From positions 185,395-249,394 of the forward strand of contig FOHD01000004.1 in assembly GCA_900111695.1 (NCBI GenBank): 64,000 nucleotides of DNA, read 5' to 3'. The notes beneath the pieces are model-generated. The model saw only the letters and a list, made by a program, of their open reading frames with translations, searched no databases and was not told the DNA's origin. This document shows, one piece after another, positions 49,959 to 60,569 of the stretch. The DNA is from Olsenella sp. KH3B4. Lineage in GTDB: Bacteria > Actinomycetota > Coriobacteriia > Coriobacteriales > Atopobiaceae. The position numbers and the translations under genes were made by a program. Positions within the stretch are counted from its first letter, which is position 1. Each line of letters opens with the position of its first letter.

Positions 49959-52595
49959 ATGGCCAAGACTCGCGTACACGACCTTGCCAAGGAGTACGGG
50001 ATGACGAGCAAGGAGATGCTCGACCATCTCCGCGACATGAAGATTCCCGCAAAGTCCGCGTCCTCGACGCTCGAGGACGCCTACGTCTCCATCGTGCGCA
50101 AGAAGCTCAAGCCCATCCTCGAGGACCGCGCCGCCCAGATCGAGGCCGCCAAGAAGGCCGAGGAGGAGGCTGCCGCCGAGGCCAAGAAGGCCGAGGAGGA
50201 GGCCGCCGAGAAGGAGCGCGTCGCAGCCGAGAAGCGCCGCGAGCGCGAGCGCGCCGAGGAGGAGAAGAAGCGCGCTGCCGCCGAGGCTGCGAGGAAGCGC
50301 GCCGAGGAGGAGAAGAAGCGCGCCGCCGAGAAGGCCGCCAAGGAGGCCGAGCGCAACCGCGTTCACGACAACGCCCCCAAGTCGATGCCCACCTTCACCT
50401 CGCTGCTCGACCAGATTGCCCAGCAGGAGCAGGTGCTCAAGCAGCAGGCCGAGGAGGCCGCCCAGAAGAAGGCCGAGGGCCAGGGCCGTCGCGAGCGCCG
50501 CGGCGATTCCGACCATGCCCGCTCCGAGCGCAAGAGCTACTCGGCTCCCTCCCGCATGGAGAAGGATGGCGCCCCCGAGCAGGGCGAGGGCCGTCCTGGC
50601 CGCAAGGGTCGCAAGGGCAGCCGCCGCGGAGACGATGGCGAGGACCGCTACAGCCGCATGGCCCGTGAGGCAGAGGCCTACAACAGGAGCCGCGTCCTCG
50701 ACGAGGCCCGCGAGGCAGTCGAGGAGGCGTCACGCGAGTCCACCGGCAGGCGCCGTCGCCGCAAGGAGCGTCGCCAGAAGCAGGCCGAGGAGGCCGCGGA
50801 GGAGAAGCGCATTGAGGAGGCCATCGCCAACGACCAGGACCTCTCGCAGCTTGACACGGTGAAGGTCCCGCAGGGCGCCACGGTGGCGCAGCTCGCCGAG
50901 CTTCTCGGCGTGCCTGCCAATGACATCATCAAGCGCCTCTTCCTTCTGGGTAACCCCCTGACGCTCACCGAGTCCATGTCCGACGACCTCATCGAGCTGG
51001 TCGCGGACGACCTGGGCCGCGACGTCAAGGTCATGACCAAGGAGGAGGAGAACTCCTTCACCTTCTACGACGACCCCAAGGACCTGAAGCCCCGTCCGCC
51101 CGTCGTCACCGTCATGGGCCACGTCGACCACGGCAAGACGTCGCTTCTGGACGCCATTCGCCACACCGGCGTCGCCGAGGGCGAGGCCGGCGGCATCACG
51201 CAGGCCATCGGCGCCTCGCAGGTCAAGATCAACGGCCGTACCATCACGTTCATCGACACCCCTGGTCACGAGACCTTCACGGCCATGCGTGCCCGTGGTG
51301 CCAAGGTGACCGACATCGTCATCCTCATCGTGGCCGCAGACGACGGCGTCATGCCCCAGACCGTCGAGTCCATCAACCACGCCAAGGCAGCCGGCGTGCC
51401 CATCATCGTGGCTGTGAACAAGATCGACAAGCCCGGAGCCGATCCCACCCGCGTGCGCCAGGAGCTCACCGAGTACGGCATCATCCCCGAGGAGTGGGGC
51501 GGGCAGAACATGTTCGTCGACATCTCGGCCAAGAAGCACCTCGGCATCGACAACCTGCTCGAGGCCGTCCTGCTCGAGGCCGACGTCCTCGAGCTCAAGG
51601 CCAACCCCGACACGTTTGCCTCGGGCAACGTCCTCGAGGCCAAGCTCGACCGCGGCCGCGGCTCTGTGGCCACGGTGCTCGTGACCCGCGGCACGCTCCA
51701 CGTGGGCGACGCCGTGGTTGCCGGCATGGCCTACGGCCGCGTCCGCGCCATGCTCGACCCCAAGGGCAAGCCCGTCGAGACGGCCGGCCCCTCCGACCCG
51801 GTGGAGATCCTGGGCCTCCAGAGCGTCCCCATGGCAGGCGACGAGTTCCGCGTCTTCCAGGACGACCGCGACGCCCGCGACCTTGCCGACCAGCGCGCCC
51901 TCAAGGCCCGCATCGAGGAGCAGAACCGCGTGAAGCACGTCACGCTCGAGAACCTCTTCGACACCATGGCCGACGCCGAGGTCAAGGAGCTCAACCTCAT
52001 CATCAAGGCCGACGTCCAGGGCTCCATCGAGGCGCTCCAGGACTCGCTCGACAAGATGGACCAGTCCGAGGTCCGCATCAACACGATTCACGCGGCCGTG
52101 GGCGCCATCACCGAGACCGACGTCACGCTTGCCGACGCCTCCAACGCCATCATCATCGGCTTTGGCGTGCGTCCCGACGCCAAGGCTCGCGCGGCAGCCG
52201 AGCGCGAGGGCGTCGAGATCCGCACCTACAGCGTCATCTACAAGGCCATTGAGGACATCGACGCCGCCCGCATCGGCATGCTCAAGCCCACCGAGGAAGA
52301 GGTCCAGACCGGCGTCGCCGAGGTCCGTGACACCTTCAAGGTCCCCAAGGTTGGCATCGCGGCCGGCTGCATGATTTCCGAGGGCGAGGTCTCCCGCGAC
52401 GACCAGGTGCGCCTCGTCCGCGACGGCATCGTGGTCTACGAGGGCAAGATCGCCTCGCTCAGGCGCTACAAGGACGACGTCAAGAGCGTCAAGGCCGGCT
52501 TCGAGTGCGGCATTGGCCTGGAGAACTTCCAGGACATCCACCCCGGCGACCAGATCGAGGCGTACCGCGTCGAAGAGGTCGCGCGCACGGAGTAG
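49959..52595 (+). CDS. infB: Translation initiation factor IF-2
   Basis: The 878-residue protein has an N-terminal IF2_N domain, then a long, highly charged Lys/Glu/Ala/Arg linker (about residues 50-280) with coiled-coil character. A second IF2_N-like segment and the GTPase domain follow: GHVDHGKT near residue 387, DTPGHE and [11 protein letters not shown]-2 brings fMet-tRNA to the 30S subunit. GAAAGG precedes ATG 49959. It stands between nusA and rbfA in the standard order. Confidence 0.96.
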   Translation: MAKTRVHDLAKEYGMTSKEMLDHLRDMKIPAKSASSTLEDAYVSIVRKKLKPILEDRAAQIEAAKKAEEEAAAEAKKAEEEAAEKERVAAEKRRERERAEEEKKRAAAEAARKRAEEEKKRAAEKAAKEAERNRVHDNAPKSMPTFTSLLDQIAQQEQVLKQQAEEAAQKKAEGQGRRERRGDSDHARSERKSYSAPSRMEKDGAPEQGEGRPGRKGRKGSRRGDDGEDRYSRMAREAEAYNRSRVLDEAREAVEEASRESTGRRRRRKERRQKQAEEAAEEKRIEEAIANDQDLSQLDTVKVPQGATVAQLAELLGVPANDIIKRLFLLGNPLTLTESMSDDLIELVADDLGRDVKVMTKEEENSFTFYDDPKDLKPRPPVVTVMGHVDHGKTSLLDAIRHTGVAEGEAGGITQAIGASQVKINGRTITFIDTPGHETFTAMRARGAKVTDIVILIVAADDGVMPQTVESINHAKAAGVPIIVAVNKIDKPGADPTRVRQELTEYGIIPEEWGGQNMFVDISAKKHLGIDNLLEAVLLEADVLELKANPDTFASGNVLEAKLDRGRGSVATVLVTRGTLHVGDAVVAGMAYGRVRAMLDPKGKPVETAGPSDPVEILGLQSVPMAGDEFRVFQDDRDARDLADQRALKARIEEQNRVKHVTLENLFDTMADAEVKELNLIIKADVQGSIEALQDSLDKMDQSEVRINTIHAAVGAITETDVTLADASNAIIIGFGVRPDAKARAAAEREGVEIRTYSVIYKAIEDIDAARIGMLKPTEEEVQTGVAEVRDTFKVPKVGIAAGCMISEGEVSRDDQVRLVRDGIVVYEGKIASLRRYKDDVKSVKAGFECGIGLENFQDIHPGDQIEAYRVEEVARTE

Positions 52596-52605
52596 GGAGG
52601 CACAT

Positions 52606-53037
52606 ATGAAGCAGAACCAGCACTCTCGCCGCACCAACGAGATCGCGCGCGAGAAGCTCGCCACCATCATGCTTTTCGAGGTCTCCGATCCAGACCTCCG
52701 GCTCGTGACCGTCACGGGCGTGGAGGTCTCGGTCGACAAGTCCTTCATGCGCGCCTACGTGAGCTGCGAGGCCTCCCGCTATGAGGAGGTCTCCGCAGCC
52801 CTCGAGCGCGCCAAGGGGCGCATCCGCTCGCTTCTCGGCCACGCGCTCGGCTGGCGCGTGACCCCCGAGCTGGCGTTCCAGATCGACACCACCACCGACG
52901 AGGCCGAGCGCATCTCTCGTGCGCTCGAGAACGTCCCGCCCACGCTTAGCGTCGAGAAGGACGAGAACGGCTATCCCATCGCGGCGGACGCCCAAGACGG
53001 CGCCAACGACGCCGCCGAGGGTGACGAAGGCGAGTAG
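52606..53037 (+). CDS. rbfA: Ribosome-binding factor A
   Basis: The 143-residue protein has the KH-type RbfA fold, with SDPDLRLVTVTGVEVSVD and the basic N-terminus RRTNEIAREKL. It binds the 30S subunit during late maturation and cold stress. The last 25 residues are acidic and outside the core. AGGGAGG precedes ATG 52606, 10 nt after infB. Confidence 0.93.
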   Translation: MKQNQHSRRTNEIAREKLATIMLFEVSDPDLRLVTVTGVEVSVDKSFMRAYVSCEASRYEEVSAALERAKGRIRSLLGHALGWRVTPELAFQIDTTTDEAERISRALENVPPTLSVEKDENGYPIAADAQDGANDAAEGDEGE

Positions 53038-53048
53038 GGAAGAGCTTA

Positions 53049-54104
53049 ATGAGGGTTTCCGAATACATGGAGCAGGCCGAGCTCTTCAAGGGCGTGGTCG
53101 CGCTGATCCAGGACGCCAAGACCATCGCGATCTGCGCACACACCTCGCCCGACGGTGACGCCATTGGGTCCGGCCTTGCCCTGGCCGAGGTCATCCGCAC
53201 CGCGTGGCCGGGCAAGCGCGTGACCAACCTCCTTGCCGACAAGGACCCGGTCCCCAGGATCTACCGCTTCCTCCCGGGCTCCGACACCTTTGTGCACGCG
53301 GCGGACTACGACGTGACGCCGGACCTCTTCATCTGCGTTGACCTCTCGCAGATGTCGCGCCTGGCAGATGCCGAGAAGATCTGCGCCCGTGCGCACCACG
53401 TTGCCGTTCTCGACCACCACCCCTCGAACGAGCGCTTCTGGGATGCCGGCGTCGTGCGTCCCGATGCCGCCGCCACGGGCGTCATCATCTCGGAGTTCTG
53501 CCTGCACTCCTCGCGCGTGCTCACGCCCACCATCGCGCAGAACCTCCTCTGCGCCATCATCACCGACACGGGGCGCTTCCAGTACCAAAACGCCGACAGC
53601 GAGGCCTTCGAGACGGCGAGCATGCTGGTGGAGGCTGGCGCGTCGCCCGCAGAGGTCGCGCTCAACGTGTACCAGTCCGACCGGCTTGCCTACGTGCACC
53701 TTGCCGCCCGCGTGCTTGCGCGCATCCAGACCTTCGCGCACGGCCGCGTTGCCTACAGCTTTGCCACGGCAGAGGACATCGCCCATGCCGGCGTCACGCT
53801 CGACGAGCTTGACGGCCTCATCGACCTGGTTCGCTGCATCGAGGGCACCAAGGTGGCGCTCTTCCTGAAGGAGGTCGACGGCGGCAAGGTCCGCGGCAAC
53901 CTTCGCTCCAAGTGCGACCTGGACGTCTCGGGCATCGCGCGCGAGATGGGCGGCGGCGGGCACCGCGCTGCGGCGGGATTTACCGCCTCTGGCACCGTGG
54001 ACGAGGTGCGCGCCATTGTGCTCCCCAAGCTCTGCGCGCTCTTTGGCGACGAGGACGTCGTGACCGCCTCCTGCGAGGCAGACGTGCGAGGTGCGTCACG
54101 GTGA
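53049..54104 (+). CDS. nrnA: DHH-family bifunctional oligoribonuclease/PAP phosphatase NrnA
   Basis: The 351-residue protein has a DHH domain with AHTSPDGDAIGSGLAL, FICVDLSQMSRL and VLDHHPSN, and a DHHA1 domain ending GGGGHRAAAGF. It degrades short RNAs and 3'-phosphoadenosine 5'-phosphate. The start at 53049 follows rbfA by 11 bp. The stop overlaps the truB start (GTGA), so translation is coupled. This order (rbfA-nrnA-truB) is usual. Confidence 0.92.
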   Translation: MRVSEYMEQAELFKGVVALIQDAKTIAICAHTSPDGDAIGSGLALAEVIRTAWPGKRVTNLLADKDPVPRIYRFLPGSDTFVHAADYDVTPDLFICVDLSQMSRLADAEKICARAHHVAVLDHHPSNERFWDAGVVRPDAAATGVIISEFCLHSSRVLTPTIAQNLLCAIITDTGRFQYQNADSEAFETASMLVEAGASPAEVALNVYQSDRLAYVHLAARVLARIQTFAHGRVAYSFATAEDIAHAGVTLDELDGLIDLVRCIEGTKVALFLKEVDGGKVRGNLRSKCDLDVSGIAREMGGGGHRAAAGFTASGTVDEVRAIVLPKLCALFGDEDVVTASCEADVRGASR

Positions 54105-55060
54105 GGCGCGGCGAGTCGGGCGTGAACGCCCTCCTCGGCATTGACAAGCCCTGCGGCATGACAAGCCACGACGTGGTGAACCACGTGCGGCGCGCCCTGG
54201 GGGAGCGTCGCGTGGGGCATGCCGGCACGCTTGACCCCGCCGCCTCGGGCGTCATGGTGGTTGGCGTGGGCCAGGGCACGCGACTCATGGGGCTTCTCAC
54301 CGCCGAGCGAAAGTGCTATACGGCAGGTATCATATTTGGCTGCGAGACCGACACCGACGACGCCGACGGCGCACCCACGGTTGCTGCCGAGGTGCCTGAG
54401 CGCCTGGCCAGCGAGGACGTGGCGCGCGGGATCCTCGCCGGCTTTGTGGGCGAGCAGGACCAGGTGCCGCCCGCGTACTCCGCCATCTCGGTGGGCGGGC
54501 AGCGCTCCTATGCGCTCGCGCGCGAAGGCAAGGCACCTCAGCTGGCGGCCCGCCGCGTCACGGTATTCTCGGCCAAGCTTGTCGAGATAGCCTCCGTGGA
54601 AGGGCAGCTCAGCTGGGTTGTGGACTTCGACGTCTCCAAGGGTACCTATGTGCGGAGCCTTGCGCGCGACATCGGGCGGGCCGCTGGGTCTGCCGCGCAC
54701 CTCGTGGGGCTGCGTCGCACGCGGTCCGGCTCCGTGGGGCTCGACGACTGCCTCGCCCTCGACGCCGTCGATGCGGCGCATGACCCCTCCGAAGTCCTTG
54801 CCCATGCGCTCGACCCCGTTTGTGCCCTGGGCGCTCCGGTGCGACACCTGAGCGCGCGCGAGGCGGCGGATGCCGCCTGCGGCAAGGTTGTGGCTGCGGG
54901 AACGGTATGCGAGGCGGGCGGCACCGAGCGCGCCCCGCTGCCTGGCGAGCGCGTTGCCATGGTATTTGACCAGCGTCTTGTTGGCGTGTGGAGCTGTGGC
55001 AGGCGTGGCCTTACCTGCGAGGTCAACTTCCCGGCGGGCATCACGGGGGTGCGCGCATGA
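54101..55060 (+). CDS. truB: tRNA pseudouridine-55 synthase
   Basis: The 319-residue protein has the TruB catalytic motif HAGTLDPAASGVM, with the active Asp near residue 45, plus the RVGHAGT and KGTYVRSLARDIG blocks and a C-terminal PUA-like region. It makes pseudouridine 55 in the tRNA T-loop. GTG 54101 overlaps the nrnA stop; GTG 54122 is an alternative. The stop overlaps the ribF ATG (ATGA). Confidence 0.92.
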   Translation: MRRGESGVNALLGIDKPCGMTSHDVVNHVRRALGERRVGHAGTLDPAASGVMVVGVGQGTRLMGLLTAERKCYTAGIIFGCETDTDDADGAPTVAAEVPERLASEDVARGILAGFVGEQDQVPPAYSAISVGGQRSYALAREGKAPQLAARRVTVFSAKLVEIASVEGQLSWVVDFDVSKGTYVRSLARDIGRAAGSAAHLVGLRRTRSGSVGLDDCLALDAVDAAHDPSEVLAHALDPVCALGAPVRHLSAREAADAACGKVVAAGTVCEAGGTERAPLPGERVAMVFDQRLVGVWSCGRRGLTCEVNFPAGITGVRA

Positions 55061-56142
55061 CGGGGGAGCCCTTCTCGAGCGCCCCGGCCTGGCGCGAGCC
55101 CGTCTGGCCGCTTTCGCCCGCGGAGGCGCTTCGGTTGGCGACGGCATCGACCTTCTCGGGCGTGTCGCTTGGGTTGGCCGTTCGTCTGCCCAACGCCACG
55201 GCCCACCTTGCTCCTGGCGTGAAGCTTGGGCCTAACCAGCGCTTTGTTTGCGTGATTGGCGCCTTTGACGGGCTTCATGCCGGACATCGTGCCCTCATTG
55301 GCGCCGCTGCCGCAGATGCGCGGTCGCGCAACCTGCCCCTGGCTATCGTGACCTTCGACCCCGACCCCTCGGAGGTCCTCTCCACGCGTCCGCCCGAGCG
55401 CCTGCTCTCTGACGCAGAGCGCGTTCGCGCCCTCGCGCTGGCCGGTGCGGACGCCATCGTGGTGCACCGCTTCACGCCCGAGCTTGCGGCGCTCCCGTAT
55501 GACCGCTACGTGACTGAGGTCCTGGGCGGCATCCTCTCGCCCGCCGCCATCCACGTGGGCGAGGACTTCCGCTTTGGCGCCGGCGGGGCGGGGACGGTCG
55601 CCGCTATGTCGCGTTTGGGCGAGCAGCGCCGCTTCGACGTCTGCGGGCACGCCCTCGTGACGGCGGAGGGCAGTCCCGTCTCGGCCACGCGCGTGCGCGG
55701 GCTTCTCGGCGAGGGCAAGGTCGAGAAGGCCGCCGAGCTCCTGCTTCGTCACCACTTCCTGGGCGGGCGGATCGTCCACGGCCGCGGCGAGGGCACCTCC
55801 TTTGGCTTCCCCACGGCAAACGTCGAGCTAGACGGCCGCGACTGCCTGCCCGCCAACGGAGTCTACGCCTGTCTCGCCATCATTGACGGGCGCGTCTGGC
55901 CGGCGGCGGTCAACGTGGGCGCGCCGCCGTCCTTTGACGTGGCTGCCCACCCCATGCTCGAGGCCAACCTCGTGGGCTTCTCGGGAGACATCTACGGCGA
56001 GGACGCCCGCGTGGTGTTCCTCCGCCATCTTCGCGCCTCTCGTCGATTCGACTCGCTCGCCGAGCTGGAATCCGTCGTGTTGGGGAACATCCAATGGGTA
56101 CGGGAGAACGTCGGGGAGGAGTGCGTGGGGGTGGTCGCGTGA
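55057..56142 (+). CDS. ribF: Bifunctional riboflavin kinase/FAD synthetase
   Basis: The 361-residue protein carries an N-terminal FMN adenylyltransferase domain (VIGAFDGLHAGHRALI, near residue 66) and a C-terminal flavokinase domain (FGFPTANVEL, then NVGAPPSFD). It converts riboflavin to FMN and FAD. The first 50 residues are extra compared with typical RibF. The ATG overlaps the truB stop, and its own stop overlaps the dnaG GTG. FAD supply is relevant to the many flavoproteins in this window. Confidence 0.92.
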   Translation: MTGEPFSSAPAWREPVWPLSPAEALRLATASTFSGVSLGLAVRLPNATAHLAPGVKLGPNQRFVCVIGAFDGLHAGHRALIGAAAADARSRNLPLAIVTFDPDPSEVLSTRPPERLLSDAERVRALALAGADAIVVHRFTPELAALPYDRYVTEVLGGILSPAAIHVGEDFRFGAGGAGTVAAMSRLGEQRRFDVCGHALVTAEGSPVSATRVRGLLGEGKVEKAAELLLRHHFLGGRIVHGRGEGTSFGFPTANVELDGRDCLPANGVYACLAIIDGRVWPAAVNVGAPPSFDVAAHPMLEANLVGFSGDIYGEDARVVFLRHLRASRRFDSLAELESVVLGNIQWVRENVGEECVGVVA

Positions 56143-58121
56143 TCAGCGACGAGGACAAGGAGCGGGTTCGCCAGGCCACCGACATCGTGCAGCTGGTGGG
56201 CGAGACGGTCGAGCTGCGTCAGCGCGGCCGCGAGTTCTGGGGATGCTGTCCCTTCCACCACGAGAAGACCCCCTCGTTCAAGGTGGACCCGGCAACGGGC
56301 CTGTGGCATTGCTTTGGTGCGTGCAGCGAGGGCGGCGACGTCTTCAAGTACGTGATGAAGCGCGAGAACCTCTCGTTTCCGGACTCCATTCGCTACCTGG
56401 CAGACCGCGCGGGCATCGAGCTTACCGAGGATAGGGGCGCCGTCCGCGGGCCGCGCAAGAACCGCCTGATCGAGGCCCTCACGCTGGCAGACGACTACTA
56501 CCACACCATGCTCATGCGTGGTCGCGGTGAGGGGCCTGCCGCCGCGCGCGCCTACCTTGCCGGGCGCGGCTTTGGCTCGGACGTGTGCCGTCGCTGGCAC
56601 CTTGGCTACGCGCCTGGGCGCGGCGCGCTCGTTGCGTACCTGCGAGGGAAGGGCTTTAGCCCCAAGGAGCTCATCGCCGCCAACCTTGCCGTGGAGCGCT
56701 CGGGGCGCCTTGCCGACTGGTTCTACGACCGGGCGATGTTCCCCATCCACGACGAGCAGGGCAGGACCATCGCCTTTGGCGGCCGCATCCTGCGTCCGGC
56801 CACCAACGCGCCCAAGTACCTCAACACGCGCGACACCACGGTCTTCAACAAGGGCAAGCACCTCTTTGCCTACGACCGCGCCAAGGAGACCATGGCGGCA
56901 ACCGGGACGGCTATTGTCTGCGAGGGCTACACCGACGTCATCGCTATGCACGAGGCCGGCTTCACCAACGCGGTGGCGGCGTTGGGGACGGCCTTCCGCA
57001 TCGACCACATCCGGCTCATGGAGCGCCAGCGCGTCTCTCGCATCATCTGCATGTTTGACGGCGACGAGGCTGGCCAGCGCGCGGCCGAGCGGGCGGTGCA
57101 GTTCATCGACAAGACCTCGGCCTCGATGGTCTGCGTGGTGCTGCCAGACGGCCAGGACCCCATGGAGTTCCTCTCGTCCCACGACGCCTCTGCCATGCAG
57201 GCCGAGCTCGACGCCGCCGTGCCGCTGATGGACTTCGTGTTCACCAAGCGCCTGGCCGGCTACGACCTCTCGGCGCCCGGCCGGCGCGTCAAGGCCCTGG
57301 ACGAGATGGCCCAGCTCCTGGCGCCGCTCAAGAACTCGGTGCTGCTCGACGAGTACGCCACGCAGCTCGCGGATGCCCTTGGGATGGATGTTGCCGAGAC
57401 AAAGCGCGTGATTCGCGAGAAGCCCGTGAAGGCGGCCGAGTCCGAGGAGCGGGAGCGCCGCCGCGAGGCCGCCCCCAGGCCGAGGACGGCTGGCCCCTGG
57501 CAGGCGCCATCGGCCCCGGACCCAGAGGACGCCTACGTGCCCGAGGATTACGTCCCGGCAGACGCCTACGAGGACGGAGGCGTCCCCGTTGCCGCCGCGA
57601 CCGCGGGCGGCGGGTCCACTTGGGGTGGCGGGTCTTTCTCGGTCTCGCGCATGCTCTCGGGCGACGAGCGCATGCAGGTCGCCGTGGAGCGCGAGCTTCT
57701 CTCGATGCTCGCCGCCATGCCCGACGAGGTGCGGCCCTACGCCGACCGCCTCGCTGACGTGATGTGGGCGGACGGGCGCCACGAGGGGATGGCGTGGGCC
57801 ATGCTCGCCACGCCGGAGGGCACCGCGCCCGCAGACGTGGTGGCCGCCGCGACGGCCGTCGAGCCAGACGCGCCGCAGATCCTCTCGTCCGGCCGCGTGG
57901 TCTCGAGCCCCGGCATGGACGCGCGCGAGAAGGTCGCGTTTCTCGTCGATTCGGTCGAGCTCTACTCGTGCAAGCGGCGCGTGCGCGAGATCAAGGCGCG
58001 GCTGCGCCAGGCTGGTGACGCGGGCGGCGAGGACGCCGAGGCGCTCTTCGAGCAGGCCACTGCGCTCCAGAAGCGTATTAATGAGCTGACGAAGAAACTT
58101 TCTGCTGTTGTCGAGCAGTAA
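56139..58121 (+). CDS. dnaG: DNA primase
   Basis: The 660-residue protein has the CHC2 zinc domain (CPFHHEKTPSF, then HCFGACSEGGD), a TOPRIM domain with CEGYTDVIAMHEAGF and MFDGDEAG, and a C-terminal helical helicase-interacting region after a Pro/Ala-rich linker (about residues 440-520). It makes RNA primers for replication. The zinc site reads CFGAC, one residue longer than the common CFGC. GTG 56139 overlaps the ribF stop. The dnaG-rpoD order is the classic macromolecular synthesis pair. Confidence 0.95.
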   Translation: MISDEDKERVRQATDIVQLVGETVELRQRGREFWGCCPFHHEKTPSFKVDPATGLWHCFGACSEGGDVFKYVMKRENLSFPDSIRYLADRAGIELTEDRGAVRGPRKNRLIEALTLADDYYHTMLMRGRGEGPAAARAYLAGRGFGSDVCRRWHLGYAPGRGALVAYLRGKGFSPKELIAANLAVERSGRLADWFYDRAMFPIHDEQGRTIAFGGRILRPATNAPKYLNTRDTTVFNKGKHLFAYDRAKETMAATGTAIVCEGYTDVIAMHEAGFTNAVAALGTAFRIDHIRLMERQRVSRIICMFDGDEAGQRAAERAVQFIDKTSASMVCVVLPDGQDPMEFLSSHDASAMQAELDAAVPLMDFVFTKRLAGYDLSAPGRRVKALDEMAQLLAPLKNSVLLDEYATQLADALGMDVAETKRVIREKPVKAAESEERERRREAAPRPRTAGPWQAPSAPDPEDAYVPEDYVPADAYEDGGVPVAAATAGGGSTWGGGSFSVSRMLSGDERMQVAVERELLSMLAAMPDEVRPYADRLADVMWADGRHEGMAWAMLATPEGTAPADVVAAATAVEPDAPQILSSGRVVSSPGMDAREKVAFLVDSVELYSCKRRVREIKARLRQAGDAGGEDAEALFEQATALQKRINELTKKLSAVVEQ

Positions 58122-58164
58122 AAACGGGTAGCATTCTGAAGGTTACTGCGTCGAAGGGAATAAC

Positions 58165-59553
58165 TTGGCTGCTGCAAAGAAGACGAAGGACGACATCAAG
58201 CTCTCCGACGAGCTGGGACGCGTTGTCGATGGGCTGGTGAGCGCGTCTGCCAAGGCTGGCGGAAGCGTGTCCGAGGACGACATCCAGGTTGCCATCCGTG
58301 ACGTCGACGTGGACGGGGACGAGCTCTCCGACCTCTACGACACGCTGCGCGCCAAGGGTGTCGAGATCACCACGTCGGGCGAGACGGCCAACCCCGCCTA
58401 CGGCATTGGCTCCATGGATGCCGGCGACGACGATGATGACTTTGGTGCTGACGAAGACTTCTCCGACGACGAGGACTCCCTCGACGGCGAGGACGACGAG
58501 GAGTCCGAGGCCGCCAACGAGGCCAAGGAGATCAAGGAGGCCCTGCGCTCGGTGCCCAAGGCCAAGGTCTCGAAGCCCAAGCGCTCGAGCCGCGCCCGCG
58601 CACGCCGCCAGGACACCTCCACCGTCATGCTCACCGGCGACCCCGTGCGCATGTACCTCAAGGAGATCGGCAAGGTTGACCTGCTCACCGCCGACGAGGA
58701 GGTCCACCTCGCCATGAAGATCGAGGCCGGCACCGAGGCCTCCGAGAAGCTCGAGGCCGCCGAGAACGGCGAGATCGAGCTCACGCGTGCCGAGCAGCGC
58801 CGCCTCATGCGCATCGAGCAGGTGGGCCTTGACGCCAAGCAGCAGCTCATCTCCGCTAACCTGCGCCTGGTGGTGTCTATCGCCAAGCGCTACGTTGGCC
58901 GTGGCATGCTCTTCCTCGACCTCATCCAGGAGGGCAACCTTGGCCTCATCCGCGCGGTCGAGAAGTTCGACTACACCAAGGGCTTCAAGTTCTCCACGTA
59001 CGCCACGTGGTGGATTCGCCAGGCCATTACCCGCGCCATCGCCGACCAGGCCCGTACCATCCGCATCCCGGTGCACATGGTCGAGACCATCAACAAGCTC
59101 ATCCGCGTGCAGCGCCAGCTCCTGCAGGACCTGGGCCGCGACCCCACGCCGGAGGAGATTGGCGCCGAGATGGGCATGTCGCCCGACCGCGTGCGCGAGA
59201 TCCAGAAGATCAGCCAGGAGCCCGTCTCGCTGGAGACGCCCATTGGCGAGGAGGAGGACTCCCAGCTTGGCGACTTCATCGAGGACTCCACCGCGGTGGC
59301 GCCGCCCGAGGCCGCGAGCGACTCCATGCTGCGCGAGCAGCTCGACCAGGTGCTCGATGGGCTTGCCGACCGCGAGCGCAAGGTCATCAAGTTCCGCTTT
59401 GGCCTTGAGGACGGTCACCCCCGCACGCTTGAGGAGGTTGGCCGCGAGTTTGGCGTGACGCGCGAGCGTATTCGCCAGATCGAGTCCAAGACGCTTGCCA
59501 AGCTGCGCCATCCTAGCCGTTCCGGCAGGCTTAAGGACTACATGGAGGAGTAG
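58165..59553 (+). CDS. rpoD: RNA polymerase primary sigma factor RpoD
   Basis: The 462-residue protein has an acidic N-terminal region (about residues 80-130), region 1.2 ([16 protein letters not shown]), region 2 ([17 protein letters not shown] and [17 protein letters not shown]), region 3, and region 4 with the helix-turn-helix [18 protein letters not shown]. It directs housekeeping transcription. A TTG start at 58165 is used behind AAGGGAA; no better ATG exists before the conserved domains. It lies 43 bp after dnaG, with a possible weak promoter (TAGCAT near 58127). Confidence 0.96.
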   Translation: MAAAKKTKDDIKLSDELGRVVDGLVSASAKAGGSVSEDDIQVAIRDVDVDGDELSDLYDTLRAKGVEITTSGETANPAYGIGSMDAGDDDDDFGADEDFSDDEDSLDGEDDEESEAANEAKEIKEALRSVPKAKVSKPKRSSRARARRQDTSTVMLTGDPVRMYLKEIGKVDLLTADEEVHLAMKIEAGTEASEKLEAAENGEIELTRAEQRRLMRIEQVGLDAKQQLISANLRLVVSIAKRYVGRGMLFLDLIQEGNLGLIRAVEKFDYTKGFKFSTYATWWIRQAITRAIADQARTIRIPVHMVETINKLIRVQRQLLQDLGRDPTPEEIGAEMGMSPDRVREIQKISQEPVSLETPIGEEEDSQLGDFIEDSTAVAPPEAASDSMLREQLDQVLDGLADRERKVIKFRFGLEDGHPRTLEEVGREFGVTRERIRQIESKTLAKLRHPSRSGRLKDYMEE

Positions 59554-59586
59554 CTCCTCTCGCGTTTGAGCTGGTAGATGTATGTG

Positions 59587-59620
59587 CGGGCCGTCCCTTG
59601 GGCGGCCCGCAATTTTGTAA
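59587..59620 (+). terminator. Terminator after rpoD
   Basis: GCGGGCCGTCC and GGGCGGCCCGC pair around a short loop and are followed by AATTTTGT. It lies about 35 nt after the rpoD stop. Confidence 0.85.
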
Positions 59621-59684
59621 CGCGAGTACTCTCTGCGCGGTTGCGGCGCGGACGGGTCGCCGGTCGTAGTGCCGCCGCCGGTAG

Positions 59685-59778
59685 GCCCTTTTTGATGCAA
59701 ATTGCAACAACGCACGCTCTCCGGCGACAAATAGTCGCCGGAAGGCCCAGTTTGGCGACAAAGTCATTCAAAAGGGGC
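59685..59778. repeat. Nested inverted repeat between convergent rpoD and yaaA
   Basis: The outer arms GCCCTTTTTGA (59685-59695) and TCAAAAGGGGC (59768-59778) match except for one base. Inside lies a CCGGCGAC/GTCGCCGG hairpin (59721-59740). GCTCTCCGGCG occurs twice. The minus strand contains CAAACTGGGC, similar to the core of other intergenic palindromes here. Confidence 0.6.
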
Positions 59779-59792
59779 TCTCCGGCGGAAGG

Positions 59793-60569
59793 TCACCCGC
59801 GCACGAACGTGAGCGTCTCCGCGTCAGAGCGACTCCGATTCAAACGGTACCCTCGTTCCGAGAAACCCTTGAGCTGCTCGACCTTCTCGACTCCCTGCTC
59901 GGCGCACCACCGCACAAACGCTCCGCGTGCGGCCTTCGCCTCGGTAGCGCGCTGGACAACGCGACCGTCAGAGGCGCGAACCTCTCCAAAAACGCAGGTC
60001 ACCACAGGTACGCCCGCGCGCTGCGCCCAAGGGACCACGGCCTTTGCGTACTCCTGCGAGGCAATGTTCACGATGACGTCCGTACCGCCGCCGAGGATGG
60101 CGTTTATAAGTCGCCCTCCCCAGAACTCGTAGAGGTCTCGGCACTCGCCAAGGGAAAGCTTCGCCTGCATCTCCAGGCGGTATGGGACCACGCCGTCAAA
60201 TGGACACAGAAGCCCGTACATCCCGGAAAGAATACGCAGGTGCGACGAGAGCCACATCAGCTCCTTCTCAGTCATGACCTCCGGAGCCAGGTGCTGGTAT
60301 TGAATGCCCACGTACGTGAGAACGGCAGGGGAAAGCAGCCGAGGTTCTCTCGCCATGTCCTCAGGCATGGTGGTAAGCCGTTCCCAGTTGGGCCGTGCCA
60401 GTGCGTCGCTGCATCGCCAGACCCTGCGTGCGCCGTCGTAGCCAAGGGAGCGCAGCTCGCGGGCTAGGTGCTGCGCGTCGGCGAGAAACGCGGGCCGAGT
60501 CTGGGCGAAGGGCGGGCCTTCGACTACGTCCATCCGCTTCGCCGGCGATATTACGAGCATCAATGCCAT
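59793..60569 (-). CDS. yaaA: YaaA-family peroxide-stress protein (DUF328)
   Basis: The 258-residue protein matches YaaA/UPF0246: an ISPAKRMD start, IQYQHLAPEVM, YGLLCPFDGVVPYRLEM and the C-terminal LKGFSERGYRLNRSRS. In E. coli YaaA lowers free iron during peroxide stress and binds DNA. Starts at 60569 or 60560 are possible; E. coli YaaA begins at the position equivalent to 60560. It is convergent with rpoD. Confidence 0.85.
   Translation of the reverse strand: MALMLVISPAKRMDVVEGPPFAQTRPAFLADAQHLARELRSLGYDGARRVWRCSDALARPNWERLTTMPEDMAREPRLLSPAVLTYVGIQYQHLAPEVMTEKELMWLSSHLRILSGMYGLLCPFDGVVPYRLEMQAKLSLGECRDLYEFWGGRLINAILGGGTDVIVNIASQEYAKAVVPWAQRAGVPVVTCVFGEVRASDGRVVQRATEAKAARGAFVRWCAEQGVEKVEQLKGFSERGYRLNRSRSDAETLTFVRG

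Noticed and set aside
50730-52748. 672-codon open frame opposite infB
   Set aside because: Antisense shadow of the conserved IF-2 GTPase region with no domain of its own.
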